A stretch of DNA of 64,000 nt, from the NCBI RefSeq assembly GCF_029784135.1, contig NC_073746.1:229909882-229973881 (forward strand), written 5' to 3'. The position numbers were made by a program, and so were the translations under genes. The notes beneath the pieces were generated by a model, which was not told where the DNA came from, did no database searches, and worked only from the letters and a program-made list of their open reading frames with translations. Of the stretch, positions 1-11,699 are shown piece after piece (within the stretch, counting starts at the first letter, position 1; every line of letters begins with the position of its first letter). Source of the stretch: Toxorhynchites rutilus septentrionalis (lineage: Eukaryota; Arthropoda; Insecta; Diptera; Culicidae).

Positions 1-469
1 ATGTGTGGCGAAATAAACCATTAATTGATCATATCATTCGAGCAGATCGATAAGATGTTCTCCACAACTCGAACATTACTGTGAAACAATATTTCAGGAT
101 ATTTTCTTCTAGAACCTTTAGAAAATACGGTTTCATTTGGGTAAAACTTTCATTTCAAATTTCATTTGTTTCGCTCCATAGAAACTGTGATAGAAGGTCG
201 TCGCAAAACTGTTTGACAATGTTATCATTTTGGTGCATGGGGACACGGTTTCTCGTTATGATCACTGCAACTAACCTCAATCATCTGTCCTTTTTCTTCT
301 AACGCGAATTCCATCATTTCTTCAGTGCTTCTTTTGACAATCTTCGTTACTATCTTAGAGAGCAGAGAAAAGTGTCGAACTACCATAGAAACGTTTATCG
401 ATCCCTAAAATCTCTATATGCTAATTTTGATTCTATTTGTTTGATTAGTTCTCGAGTTGTTCAGCAACC

Positions 470-1345
470 TTCCCTCCCAACTCTTTAGAGAGGGGAAAGG
501 AGTGTCAAACCACCATAGAAACATTTATTGCACCCTAAAACCTCCATATGCCTAATTTAGTTTCATTTGCTTGCTTAATTCTCGACTAATGCAGAAATTT
601 GTGTTTCATTTGTATGGCAGCCCCCCTTTGAGAGGGGGGTGGAGTGTCTAACCACCATAGAAACATTTACTGCATCCTAAAATCTCCATATGCCTAATTT
701 GGTCTCATTTGCTTGATTAATTCTCAAGTAATGTAGAAATTTGTGTTTCATTTGTATGGCAGCTCCCCCTTAGAGAGGGGGGGTGGAGTGTCTAATCACC
801 ATAGAAGCATTTATTGCACCTCAAAACTTCCATATGCCTAATTTTGTTTCATTTGCTTGATTAATTCTCGAGTAATCCAAAAATTTGTGTTACATTCGTA
901 TGGCAGCCCCCCAAATTTTCATGTCGATTGTTGTTAATTCTCGACTAATGCAGAAATTTGTGTTTCATTTGTATGGCAGCCCCCCTTTAAGAGGGGGGTG
1001 GAGTGTCTAACCACCATAGAAACATTTATTGCATCCTAAAATCTCCATATGCCTAATTTGGTCTCATTTGCTTGATTAATTCTCAAGTAATGTAGAAATT
1101 TGTGTTTCATTTGTATGGCAGCTCCCCCTTAGAGAGGGGGGTGGAGTGTCTAATCACCATAGAAGCATTTATTGCACCTCAAAACTTCCATATGCCTAAT
1201 TTTGTTTCATTTGCTTGATTAATTCTCGAGTAATCCAAAAATTTGTGTTTCATTCGTATGGCAGCCCCCCAAATTTTCATGTCGATTGGTTCAGTAGTTT
1301 CCGAGTCCATTAGAATCAGACAGACAGACAGACAGACAGAAATCC
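470..1345 (+). repeat. Tandem array of a ~140-bp repeat with ~359-bp higher-order unit
   Basis: Each monomer carries the phrase AGAAATTTGTGTTTCATTTG, then TATGGCAGC, a C/G-rich patch, GGAGTGTCTAA, CACCATAGAA and CTCCATATGCC. Monomers begin near 591, 733, 950 and 1092. The block 591-930 is repeated almost identically from 950, an offset of about 359 bp, so expansion copied several monomers at once. The array ends at 1316-1340 in a (CAGA)n tract and an AT-rich tail. Diverged copies lie at 20825-21190 and 22095-22400, and an inverted one at 1521-1790. Confidence 0.8.
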
Positions 1346-1520
1346 ATTTTTATATATATAGAAGAAGAAGATTACCGCTACACGTCTTCGCAGCATGGAA
1401 TCTATTAGTTACTGCCACTGGCTTGCATTTTCACCTTTATCAAAGAAAAAGTTTAAAAAGTACCGAATTTTCTCTTTGTTGACTTCCATTGTTAACACCC
1501 TGTAACTTACAACTGAATCT

Positions 1521-1545
1521 ATATATATATATATATAAATGGATT

Positions 1546-1577
<32 letters not shown>

Positions 1578-1790
1578 ATTCTTATGGACTCGGAAACTAC
1601 TGAACCGATCAACATGAAAATTTGTATGTAGGGGTTTTTGGGGCCGGGAAGGTTTTCGTGATAGTTTAGGACCCCTCCACCCTCTCTAAGGGGGGGGGGG
1701 GCTGTCATACAAATTAAACACAAACTTCTACATTACTCGAGAATTGATCAAGCAAATGAAACGAAATTTGGCATTTATTTCTACTTGAAA
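1521..1790 (-). repeat. Inverted copy of the 140-bp repeat end
   Basis: The stretch opens with (TA)n, then AATGGATTTCTG and a (TGTC)n tract at 1549-1578, and continues as the reverse complement of the end of the preceding array, including GGACTCGGAAACTACTGAAC. Together with the copy ending at 1345 it forms a head-to-head inverted repeat with roughly 175 bp of unrelated DNA between the arms. Confidence 0.75.
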
Positions 1791-2302
1791 AACTGTAGGC
1801 TACTGTGAATTGACATGTCGATTCCTGGCCCAGTAATCCCAGCCCCTGTAGATTTACCTATTTTAGGTATAAAACACGAGTGATACTGGACGAGTTTTAG
1901 GACCACCTTCTTCCCATTTGCTGCGATTGAATTCAGTCACTTGTGGACTGGTATAGCGGAGGTTTTCAAACTATCTCTCAAGGTAACCTGGATAGTCCAT
2001 TTTGTATGCTAATTGAACTGACCTTCTAGTCCATATATATTTTGCAATCGCAAAATTTTGTTTGTTTGTTGTTTTTTATGTATTTATGATAAATGTTACG
2101 AAACTTCCAAAGGGTCTAGCCGAATAAAAAGGTTTTCATATGACTACTAACACCATTCGATGTCAATAGACTGCATTCTATTATTAAAAAAAACTGATCG
2201 TTCGTAGAGACCAAAATTTTGTTCACCTCTGCTGTAAAACAAATATCTGCCCTACCTTATGAAGTCATTTTAAATAAACACACAATTTTTTCCTATTTTC
2301 AG

Positions 2303-3188
<886 letters not shown>

Positions 3189-3189
<1 letters not shown>

Positions 3190-3304
3190 ATAAAACCAGG
3201 CTGGAGGCGTAACAGAAGATTACAAATGAAAAAAGTGTGTGCATGTCGCGTCGAGTGCGTGTGCGTGTATGTTGGTGTGGGTGTGAGTGTTTTGGTGTGT
3301 TCAG
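3189..3304 (+). terminator. Poly(A) signal overlapping the stop codon, with downstream GU-rich element
   Basis: AATAAA lies at 3189-3194 and shares its first A with the last base of the TAA stop. A strongly GT-rich tract follows at about 3234-3304. That spacing fits a canonical cleavage signal with cleavage near 3205-3230. If used, the 3' UTR would be only some 20-40 nt; later AATAAA motifs (for example near 4011) leave longer isoforms possible. Confidence 0.5.
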
Positions 3305-5470
3305 TACGACACTGTATTCGCGAAAGATAAAGCTTTGTGGCATTCTGGAAGTCCTGAAGCGGGCGCTCCGTTGTGAACTGGGATACTATTCAAAGTGTAA
3401 TGCCTGGGATACACATATACCCGCTATTGAGAGGGAAAGATTATTACAAAAAAAAATTAGTGAAATGCTACTTTTAGGAACATTATGAGGAAACTAGAGA
3501 AGAACCAGAAGATTATTATGGATGAGAATATAAACCATTTACAAGAGAGAATTTATTAGCTCACCTAATCTTTATGCGTTCGAAAAGAGTAACGATTTAA
3601 AGAAAAGAGTTGTAGCAATTATAAGGAAAAGCCACCTGTGAAGAGGGCACGTTGTTAAGAGGATATATATTTATAACAGAAAAAAATGAAACATTAATAA
3701 GGGTAGTTCCGAATTAATGGTGATGAGACATGAGATATTTGTAGTCGAAATATTGGCACGATGGACGCAGCAGTGGTTATTTACACTGTGCGTAATCGAT
3801 GAGTTTAGCAAAATTACATAACCCTCATATACATTTACATAATTTTGAGGTCTCTCGACAAATGCAACAGCGATCGCAGATAACCAGATGAGAGGCTTCA
3901 AACTATCCTCAAAAGCAAAATCCAACTCTTGTACAGGTATATGTTTATTAACCTCTCTATACATTAGTGCAAATAATAAATTAACCAAGGCAAAAAATCA
4001 CCGAAAACATAAATAAACAGCTAAACAGCACATGCTGCAGCTACGTAATCACAAACATTTAAAAAAGTATATATAGCAAATATAATAAATGAAGAAAAAT
4101 GTTGCTGAAAACCAATATAACAGAAGTCGTGTTAGAAGTAAAATGTTCAAATTTAGAGACTGCTTTTCATTTGTTCCAAATCAATTGTGACAAAGTAGGG
4201 GATGAGTCGAGTCAAAGGAAACACACTTTTTACCCAAGAACAACACAAGACAAGACAAGAAAAAAAATACCAGTCAAACACAAAATAAAACAAAATCATC
4301 GGCATTGGAGGAGAGAACAGCAAGAGGGTAACTGTTTCACGTATTTCACTGTCACTGTTGTGCTAGAACCAATGTTGTTTTGGTTGAGTCAACATCTTAG
4401 ACAATAAGCAGGATCTTAAACCTGGAAGTGCAGTTGCGTTGAAGCTCTCGCCAGGTGCATGTCAATTCATTCGTAGCAAGAAACAAAACAAACAACACAT
4501 ACAGTTGCTTATTGGGTGTATAAATAGTAGCAATTTTGCAATTTAGGCAATTGCAAGCGCAATATATGAATTGTTTCGCTGTATTTTTTTTCTTTGAGTG
4601 ACGAAAATCACACGAAAAGAAAGATGTATTAAGAACAGAGAGGTTTATTATTTGACCGGATGGATCCTATTTTATAGATCCCTTTCTGCAAAGTGCAAGA
4701 ATGATGAAACTAGCGCTAACTGTTATTTTAATTTATTACATATATTTTTTATATTTTTCACTCATATTACTGTCTTATTTATATGTAAAATAAAAACAAA
4801 CAAACAAACCATACAACCATTAAACAGCCAACGTTAGGAACACACGGTACACGCGTTACGGTTGGGTGTCATGAAAGTGAAATGATTTAGCGTAACAGAA
4901 AACATGTTGTTGTAAGTGATTAACACGTTTTACATGTGAACCTAGTAATAAAAGAAGCAAAAAAAACATTACACCAATGATTTTGGTTCCACAGACGATT
5001 TAGTTGCGAAAGAACATATTATCCCTTGGTTAGTTGTTTTTACATACATTGCATGTCAGTTTGTCACGTATTCTTGGTTGCCATCATCCTGCGCTTAGTT
5101 CGTTACTTCACTGTACACGTGGCATGTTACGGATAAGGTATTATTATAGTTAAATTCATCATCGGTAGTGATGTAAAGGTATTGTATTTAAAGAATTCCA
5201 TCTTCGATACATCATATATTAGTGAATCATACAACGAAAGTTTGGATTCACAATTCTGAATTGAGATATAGAGATATTTTATATAGAGTTTCAAAATAGG
5301 TTTTTATGTTTCCATATGCATAAATGCATTTTTTCATCGAAAACGATTTTCCTACCACTCTCTAAAGAAATATTAATAAGGGAGTTGCGACAGTTTTTAA
5401 TGCACTATGGGGTGTAATTAATGATGTACCCCAGCGTAGAGAAGAAACATCACAGGGAGAGTGTAGAGTT
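3305..5470. other. AT-rich noncoding region downstream of the OXR1 gene
   Basis: No protein family is recognised. The stretch is AT-rich with several A-tracts and AATAAA-like motifs, and no repeat boundary could be fixed. It may contain distal 3' UTR of the OXR1 transcript or plain intergenic DNA; the sequence alone does not decide. Confidence 0.4.
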
Positions 5471-5487
5471 AGTTTGTTCTTACTAGG

Positions 5488-5510
5488 AGAGAGAGAGAGA
5501 GAGAGAGAAA
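5488..5510 (+). repeat. (GA)n microsatellite
   Basis: A short run of GA dinucleotides just upstream of the gypsy fragment. Confidence 0.85.
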
Positions 5511-5712
5511 GCACGCTGCAAATCGTTCGAGGACATAACAGTTATTTTATTGCAGTAAAACTCGTCTTATCGCTTCCCGTCGCTTCCGTTCTCCACAGTG
5601 ATGACCCCGACGTGATTTCGCGGTATCCGGAAATAAATTCTTGTTTGTGCGCGGCAAAACGGTCGAGTTTTTTCGTTCGGCTCGATTACGACGCTTCTAA
5701 CCTCAATCCGCC

Positions 5713-6698
5713 ATGTCTTCTGATGGAAATCAAGAAGCACGTGCAGCCGCCGCAGTGTCAGTGAAACTTCCAGAATTCCGAAAGTCGGACCCGGAGATGT
5801 GGTTTGCACAGGCGGAAGCGCAATTCGTCCTCGCAAACATCACGAAGGATGAAACTAAGTTTTACCACATTGTGGCGAAGGTGGACCAGTCAGTTATCTG
5901 CCATATCGCTGACTTGGTATCGACTCCTCCTGCCCAAGATAAATACAAAACAGTGAAGGAACGTTTGATTGCACGCTTCGCTCTCTCGCCCGAATCCCGG
6001 CTGGAACGGCTCATTTGATCGTTTGATCTCGGCAACATCTGTTGGCCAAGATGCAGGAGCTGGTAACGGAACTCAACGTCAACGAAAATTTACTTAAGAT
6101 GTTCTTGCAGCGGATGCCGTCACACATTCGACCAGTTCTAACGATTAGTGACGGTACCTTGGCCTTATTGGCGGAAATGGCCGTCAAGATGTTCGAGACC
6201 CCGCAGTCGGCGGCAGTGTCACCTTCTGCTGCGGCAAACGAACTGGAACACATGAAGGAGCAGCTCGAGGTTCTTTCGGCAGAATTTTGTCGTTTCAAAG
6301 TTGATGCTTCGGTCGATCGAAACCGTTGTCGCAGCCGCTCAGACGCGAGAAGCAGACGCAATCTGTTGGTACCATCGGAAGTACGGCCAGCAAATTCAGC
6401 GATGCAAAAAACCGTGCCTGTACAGCAGTTCAAAAAACTAAATCTCAACTCACCTGATTCGGCTGATGTGTGTGGAGTTTTTTCAAGTCGACGATTAAAG
6501 TTGTTCGACAAAACAAGTGGCCTTCTGAAACTGAAAAGTGAAACTTCTGGGAACGATTCCGTTCGTGCTACATGCGGCGAACGGCTCCGAAATAAGAACG
6601 TTTTCAACGCAGTTTATCACCACGGATCTAAGACTCAGGCGGCGAATTACGTGGAACTTCCTGGTTTCGGATGTCAACCACGTCATAATCGGCGCTGA
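5713..6698 (+). pseudogene. Gypsy gag remnant
   Basis: The first segment (5713-6018) has the conserved insect gypsy gag layout: a KLPEFRKSDPEMWFAQAEAQ core, FYHIVAKVDQ and DKYKTVKERLIARF. A frame change near 6018-6042 leads into the second half (6042-6698), which continues with the helical MPSHIRPVLTISDG segment and a basic tail. In the family this protein forms the particle shell. The copy is broken by frameshift and has no clear zinc knuckle. Confidence 0.8.
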
Positions 6699-6777
6699 TT
6701 TTTCAGCTCACTTCGGGCTCCTCGTCGATATGAAGAACTGCAATCTGATCGATGTCAAAACGAATCTGATGATGTGA
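6538..6777 (+). pseudogene. Gypsy aspartic protease, C-terminal part
   Basis: The frame at 6538-6777 gives HAANGSEIRTF and then DVNHVIIGADFSAHFGLLVD, the flap-to-C-terminal part of a retropepsin. The catalytic D-S/T-G motif that should precede it was not found, so the active site is lost or too degraded to see. It overlaps the end of the gag frame. Confidence 0.7.
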
Positions 6778-6819
6778 TGATAACACACGTTCATTCCATT
6801 ACCACTGTCAGCTTGAATC

Positions 6820-7798
6820 ATGGAGTACCGAGAGATAACACTTCCGGCTACACTGCAAGCAGCGACGCAGCATGATGTCATGCACCACATCGTCACCAAA
6901 GGACCACCTGTGGCATCGAAAATGAGAAGAATGCATCCGGGTAAGCTGCAAGCTGCCAAGGTGAAGTTCGCGCTGATGTCCGAGCTCGGTATCTGTCGAT
7001 CATCATCTAGCAGCTGGACCAGTCCACTCCACTGTGTGGCCAAGAAAAACGGACAGTGGTGATTCGTCGGTTACTACCGACGCCTGTACGAAGCAACAGT
7101 CTCCGATCGCTATCCGGTTCCGCAGGTGCACGACCTTCTTAACGCACTGCAAGGTAAGAACGTTTTCACTACCTTAGACTTAGAGAGAGCTTACCACCAG
7201 ATTCTGATCGAGGAAGCCGATATCCCAAAAACAGCGGTGATAACGCCAGTATGTAGTTCGGTTTGTGCAACGCCAGTCAAACATTTCAACGCTTCATGCA
7301 CAAGATACTGGGTGATCTCGACTTCGTGGTGGTGTTTATTGACGACTTTCGCTTTGCGTCGAAGTCCTTGTCGGAACACGAAGAACACGTGCGAGTGGTG
7401 TTTGAGAAACTCAAACTAAATGGCTTGGGTATCAACATCTCGAAATGTAAATTCGCACATACTGAAGTTGAATTTCTTGGTTATCTGGTGAACCGTGAAG
7501 GTATCAAGCCGCTTCCATCTTGGATACGAGCTGTGCTGCCTCCGAATTCGAACGGCCTTCAACAATCAAGGAACTCCGCAGATTCTTAGCTTTAGTCGAT
7601 GTTTACAAACGGTTCATTCCTAAAGCGGTGGAAGTGCAATTGGACTTGCGTCGACTGATACCCGGAAATCGTAAGAACGATAGCAGGAAGCTTCAGTGGG
7701 ACGATTCGTCGTTGTCAGCCTTCGACCGTTGCAAACAGTCACTCGCTGAGTCTGCTACATTATCCCGACTCAATCAAGGATTTAGCGTTGATGATTGA
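6820..7798 (+). pseudogene. Gypsy reverse transcriptase remnant
   Basis: RT motifs appear across three frames: SPLHCVAKKNGQW, then an in-frame TGA at 7060-7062, then RYPVPQVHDLLNALQGKNVF and TTLDLERAYHQILI. A deletion and frame change lie near 7250. The next frame carries NASQTFQRFMHKILGDLDFV with an FIDD box near 7335 (the YxDD motif of the family), KCKFAHTEVEFLGYLV and the start of the connection domain. The copy ends at about 7798 without RNase H or integrase. Confidence 0.85.
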
Positions 7799-7879
7799 CG
7801 CTTCGAGGAAAGAAGTAAAAGTAAAAAAATGTCAAAATTTAAAAAAATATCATTTAAAGGGGGAATGCTTCTTAGAGTG

Positions 7880-8200
7880 TCAAACTATCTTAATCATCGA
7901 TCGAGTTTCCCCCTGCTGCAATTACGGCCCTCACATGCTTCCGGAATGCGCGGCAGGTACTAATAATGTAGCCTGGATTCATTTCGTTTCAGGTACGGGT
8001 CAATGTTTGTCTGAGGTTTGCTGTGCTCGGGTGGCGTTTAGAACAGACCTAGGATGGGGCTCTTGTTGAAATAGAACATTTGACTTTAGGCCGTTGTACT
8101 CTTTGATCCATTGGAGGACACACTTACTTAAAATCCCGATATAGACCTCCGTGGATGTTTGATCAGATACACGTTTCTATGCTCATCGGGCGAGTTTTGA
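7880..8200 (-). pseudogene. Tc1-like transposase, C-terminal remnant
   Basis: Read on the minus strand, this has VYIGILSKCVLQWIKEYNG and, after a gap with stops, FRKHVRAVIAAGG, which is the C-terminal helix of Tc1-like transposases. It has the same strand and family type as the N-terminal part at 10825-11565. The simplest reading is one transposase gene split by the composite repeat between them. Confidence 0.6.
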
Positions 8201-8441
8201 CGTAGGACTACGTCTTTCATTTCTATACCGGGGTGTAAAATCAAAGTTTCGAAAACGAAAGCGTTACGCCGGAGACCGAGATTTTGAGCGTTAATAGCTC
8301 CTAAACAACTGAACGAAATGGTATGATAAACAATTCATTCGAAAGATAAAATGTCTACGCGTTATATACTTGTTACTTTTTGATCCAAAAACTTGTTTCA
8401 ATAGTCTTAAAATTGCTTTCAAAACAGGCTATTGAAATCAC

Positions 8442-8486
8442 CAATCGGTATATAAGCGAGCGGCGCTCGGAAATCCACTCAGTTCT
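8442..8486 (+). promoter_or_regulatory. Promoter-like block: CCAAT, TATA, initiator
   Basis: CCAATCGG is followed at once by TATATAAGCGAGCG, and about 25 bp after the TATA box by CACTCAGTTC, which matches the arthropod initiator TCAGT. The same trio with the same spacing is conserved in the second copy of the composite repeat at 22474-22515. The spacing suits an RNA polymerase II core promoter; activity is inferred. Confidence 0.45.
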
Positions 8487-8680
8487 AATTGAACAGCGAT
8501 TGGAGCATGTTGTCGCTGTTGCGGTGAAGCTCTTTATTTATCATGAAAGCGCGGATGAACGGTGTCACCAAGAGCCTGTTTGTGCACCCTATGCCAGAAG
8601 GGAATCTATCAGGAGGAGAGTGATGCCACAAACGGTTCCCTGGGAAGACATCGCTACACACACATACACGCGCGGCTATT

Positions 8681-10578
8681 AACAGGTGGTTATCGAGTTG
8701 GCATTAACCACTGGTGGGCTTCCAGTATCGAGGAAAATGTGGAAATATCTAATCGTTACTGAGAATAATCTGCCAGTTCCTCTGGGAATTTTCCAAATAT
8801 ATTCATGTGAAAGAGTTTAATTGAATGTTTTCTATCCATGTTACACTGTGACCAAATATGTTTCAATCAAGTGCTATTAACAGGTGGTTATCGAGTTGGC
8901 ATTAACCAATGGTGGGCTTCCAGTATCGAGGAAAATGTGGAAATATCTAATCGTTATTGAAAATAATCTGCCAGTTCCTTTGGGAATTTTCAAAATATAT
9001 TCATGTGAAAGAGTTTAATTGAATGTTTTCTATCCATGTAACACTGTGACCAAATACATTTGGTTTTGTGGTTTTTCAATCAATCGCAATTAACAGGATA
9101 GCTTCAGAAGATTATTCTTCCCCATCAGTAGGATATTTCCGTATCCAATATTGTATGCGCCCGCAATCGATTATTGCTCAGTCGTCGAAAGTTCCGAGCT
9201 CAGAGAGTTCATTCCCCTCTAGTTTGCCTTCCAAATTGCCATCGTAAACCACACCTTCTCTCGGTTCAATCACACACAAAAAGCATACTTAAGCGATATT
9301 CTGGTGGTGAGACACATTCATTTTTCGTGAGGACATCGACAAGACAACATCGTTGCCTAACGTGCTGGAGGAGGTGGACGGCGAAGGATCGACACATACA
9401 CGCGCAGAACTCTTTCCGTTAGGATGCCATTCAGCATCGAGAAAGTTCCGGAAAGATCTAATCATTGCTGGAAAATAATCTGCCAGTTCCTTTGGGAATT
9501 TTCAAAATATATTCATGTGAAAGAGTTTAATTGAATGTTTTCTATCCATGTTACACTGTGACCAAATATGTTTCAACCAAGTGCTATTAACAGGTGGTTA
9601 TCGAGTTGGCATTAACCACTGGTGGGCTTCCAGTATCGAGGAAAATGTGGAAATATCTAATCGTTACTGAAAATAATCTGCCAGTTCCTCTGGGAATTTT
9701 CAAAATATATTCATGTGAAAGAGTTTAATTGAATGTTTTCTATCCGTGTAACACTGTGACCAAATATTTTTCAATCAAGTACTATTAACAGGTGGTTATC
9801 GAATTAGCATTAACCACTGGTGGGCTTCCAGTATCGAGGAAAATGTGGAAATAACTAATCGTTACTGAAAATAATCTGCCAGTTCCTCTGGGAATTTTCA
9901 AAATATATTCATGTGAAAGAGTTTAATTGAATGTTTTCTATCCATGTTACACCGTGACCAAATATGTTTCAATCAAGTGCTATTAACAGATGGTTATCGA
10001 GTTGGCATTAACCACTGGTGGGCTTCCAGTATCGAGGAAAATGTGGAAATAACTAATCGTTACTGAAAATAATCTGCCAGTTCCTCTGGGAATTTTCAAA
10101 ATATATTCATGTGAAAGAGTTTAATTGAATGTTTTCTATCCATGTAACACTGTGACCAAATATGTTACAATCAAGTGCTATTAACAGGTGGTTATCGAGT
10201 TGGCATTAACCACTGGTGGGCTTCCAGTATCGAGGAAAATGTGGAAATATCTAATCGTTACTGAAAATAATCTGCCAGTTCCTTTGGGCATTTTCAAAAT
10301 ATATTCATGTGAATGAGTTTATTTGAATGTTTTCTTTCCATGTAACACTGTGACCAAATATGTTTCAATCAAGTGCTATTAACAGGTGGTTATCGAGTTG
10401 GCATTAACCACTGGTGGGCTTCCAGTATCGAGGAAAATGTGGAAATATCTAATCGTTACTGAAAATAATCTGCCAGTTCCTTTGGGAATTTTCAAAATAT
10501 ATTCATGTGAAAGAGTTTAATTGAATGTTTTCTATCCATGTAACACTGTGACCAAATACATTTGGTTTTGTGGTTGTT
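8681..10578 (+). repeat. 198-bp satellite monomers inside the composite repeat
   Basis: The phrase AACAGGTGGTTATCGAG marks monomer starts at 8681, 8879, 9589, 9787, 9985, 10183 and 10381. Spacing between neighbours is exactly 198 bp, broken only by a different block at 9092-9588. A later phrase in each monomer is AATCTGCCAGTTCCT. Monomers differ by only a few bases, which suggests recent or ongoing homogenisation. Only one degenerate monomer is present in the second copy of the element (from 23396). Confidence 0.9.
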
Positions 10579-10824
10579 CAATCAATCGCAATCAACAGGA
10601 TAGCTTCTGAAGATTATTCTTCCCCATCAGTAGGATATTTCCGTATCCAATATTGGATGCATAAAACCTTGTGCCTCCAACGTAACGCTCTCGTTTTCGA
10701 AGTTCTCCAAATATTCATTCATTCAGAATGAATTCAGATTCAACTTCATACAAATGATCTCTATATCAACGAGAGTCCTACGTCACCCTTGCGGTTATAC
10801 CATAGATATAACCCACTTCCTGTT

Positions 10825-11565
10825 TTTTACAGGGAGAGAACACATATTGCGATCGATTCTGGATTTTGATACGGGATCGACGTTAACCCTTTGCCGTATG
10901 ATTTAATTTCCAACAACAGGGCCCAAACACGAGCACAGCGAGTCGTTTCGATACTCTGCTGAGTGTGTAGCGATCGTAGCAGTCACGCATCATCATACGC
11001 ATGAAGCATGTATCAATTTCACATCGATAGACGACGAGTGAGGCTCGATTTTGTACGTTCTGGCACAGTCTAATCGCCACGAGTGTGGTTCGACGTTATA
11101 CGTGAAGGGGTTAAACATGCTCTTATCGGTGAACAGGGTTACCGGATTTTTTCGCTTGAGGATGTTCAAGATTTTCTTACATCGCTCAACTCGTAGCTCC
11201 CGGATGTGATTGGTAATCATCTGAGGTTCTTTCCGTGCTCTCGATTTCGCCCCAAAATCTTCCTTTACGATCTTTCGTGCCGTAATGTCGCTGATCCCAT
11301 ATTCCTTCGCCATTTTCCTCATTAAACGCACTGGATTTGCCCGAGTCTTCCTTTTGATGGCAGCGATAACCATCGGGATACGAGCTGGCCGCAAACGACC
11401 TGTAGTCACCTTTGTGGATAGTTGGCATTTCTTTCCTCGGCCTAAGACCCTGTTCTTGATCCATCGGGACACTCCCACGGCGATTGAAATGTCTGTTTGC
11501 GACTTTTGCGCGTGAGGCAAATCACGAATACGCTACTTTTTCGTCATGGTACAACTGTGAAACTA
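10825..11565 (-). pseudogene. Tc1-like transposase, N-terminal remnant
   Basis: Starting from an ATG near 11546 on the minus strand, the reading has a stop at codon 5, then a helix-turn-helix region (DISIAVGVSRWIKNRV), KMAKEYGISDITARKIVKED and LFTDKSMFN with the first catalytic Asp. A TTAA-flanked MITE (10887-11110) breaks the frame right after MFN. Beyond it the reading resumes as VDPVSKSRIDR, then is cut at about 10825 by the composite repeat. A matching C-terminal part lies at 7880-8200. The later family features suggest a DD41D-like group, but the other catalytic residues are not visible. Confidence 0.75.
10887..11110. mobile_element. 224-bp TTAA-flanked MITE (piggyBac-like)
   Basis: TTAA occurs at 10883-10886 and 11111-11114. 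The termini are inverted: CCCTTTGCCGTATGAT on the left and, reversed, CCCCTTCACGTATAAC on the right. TTAA target duplication with C-rich ends is typical of the piggyBac superfamily. The insertion sits inside the Tc1-like transposase coding sequence, which reads on either side. Confidence 0.8.
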
Positions 11566-11699
11566 AGGAAATCGGCTTCTTTTATTCACTGCCTATTATG
11601 ATATGAATTATAGCTTACATGCACGCAAAAAAATATAGGATTGAGTGCGAATCTTTTCGGCGTATTTACTATAATAGCCTACGAAACCCAATTGTGAAG

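Larger units (their letters stand above)
1..2302 (+). other. Intron of the OXR1/mustard gene (3' part)
   Basis: No coding sequence is recognised before the acceptor at 2301-2302, which follows a pyrimidine-rich tract at 2287-2300. Because the first visible exon encodes the middle of a TLDc domain, earlier exons must lie upstream of the window, so this stretch is read as intron. Bases 1-469 and 1800-2286 show nothing specific. The tandem repeats at 470-1790 are described separately. The intron call is inference from the exon that follows. Confidence 0.6.
5713..7798 (+). mobile_element. Decayed Ty3/gypsy retrotransposon fragment (gag-PR-RT)
   Basis: Gag, protease and reverse transcriptase remnants follow in the usual Ty3/gypsy order on the plus strand. 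Reading requires several changes of frame, and there is at least one in-frame stop. No flanking LTR pair was found and the RNase H and integrase parts are absent, so the copy is truncated after the RT connection region and is not autonomous. The sequence from about 5530 to 5712 may be its leader. Confidence 0.85.
8196..10825 (+). mobile_element. Composite repeat element, copy 1 (with internal satellite)
   Basis: The left end carries GACGTAGGACTACGTC and TTCGAAAACGAAAGCGTTACG; the right end carries the inverse, GTAACGCTCTCGTTTTCGAA at about 10681-10700 and AGTCCTACGTCACCC near 10768. The terminal regions are thus inverted repeats. Inside are a promoter-like block (8442-8486), short conserved segments and a satellite array. 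The same arrangement, shorter, recurs at 22403-24010. No transposase is encoded, so it is a non-autonomous element of unidentified superfamily. The exact ends are uncertain by tens of bases. Confidence 0.65.

Noticed and set aside
591..1345. CRISPR-like direct repeats
   Set aside because: The units are 140-bp minisatellite monomers without spacers, in an insect intron.
9170..9440. Histone-like words (for example a KRYSGGETHS segment) in the composite repeat
   Set aside because: Matches are short, out of order and broken by frame; only the promoter-like block merits mention.
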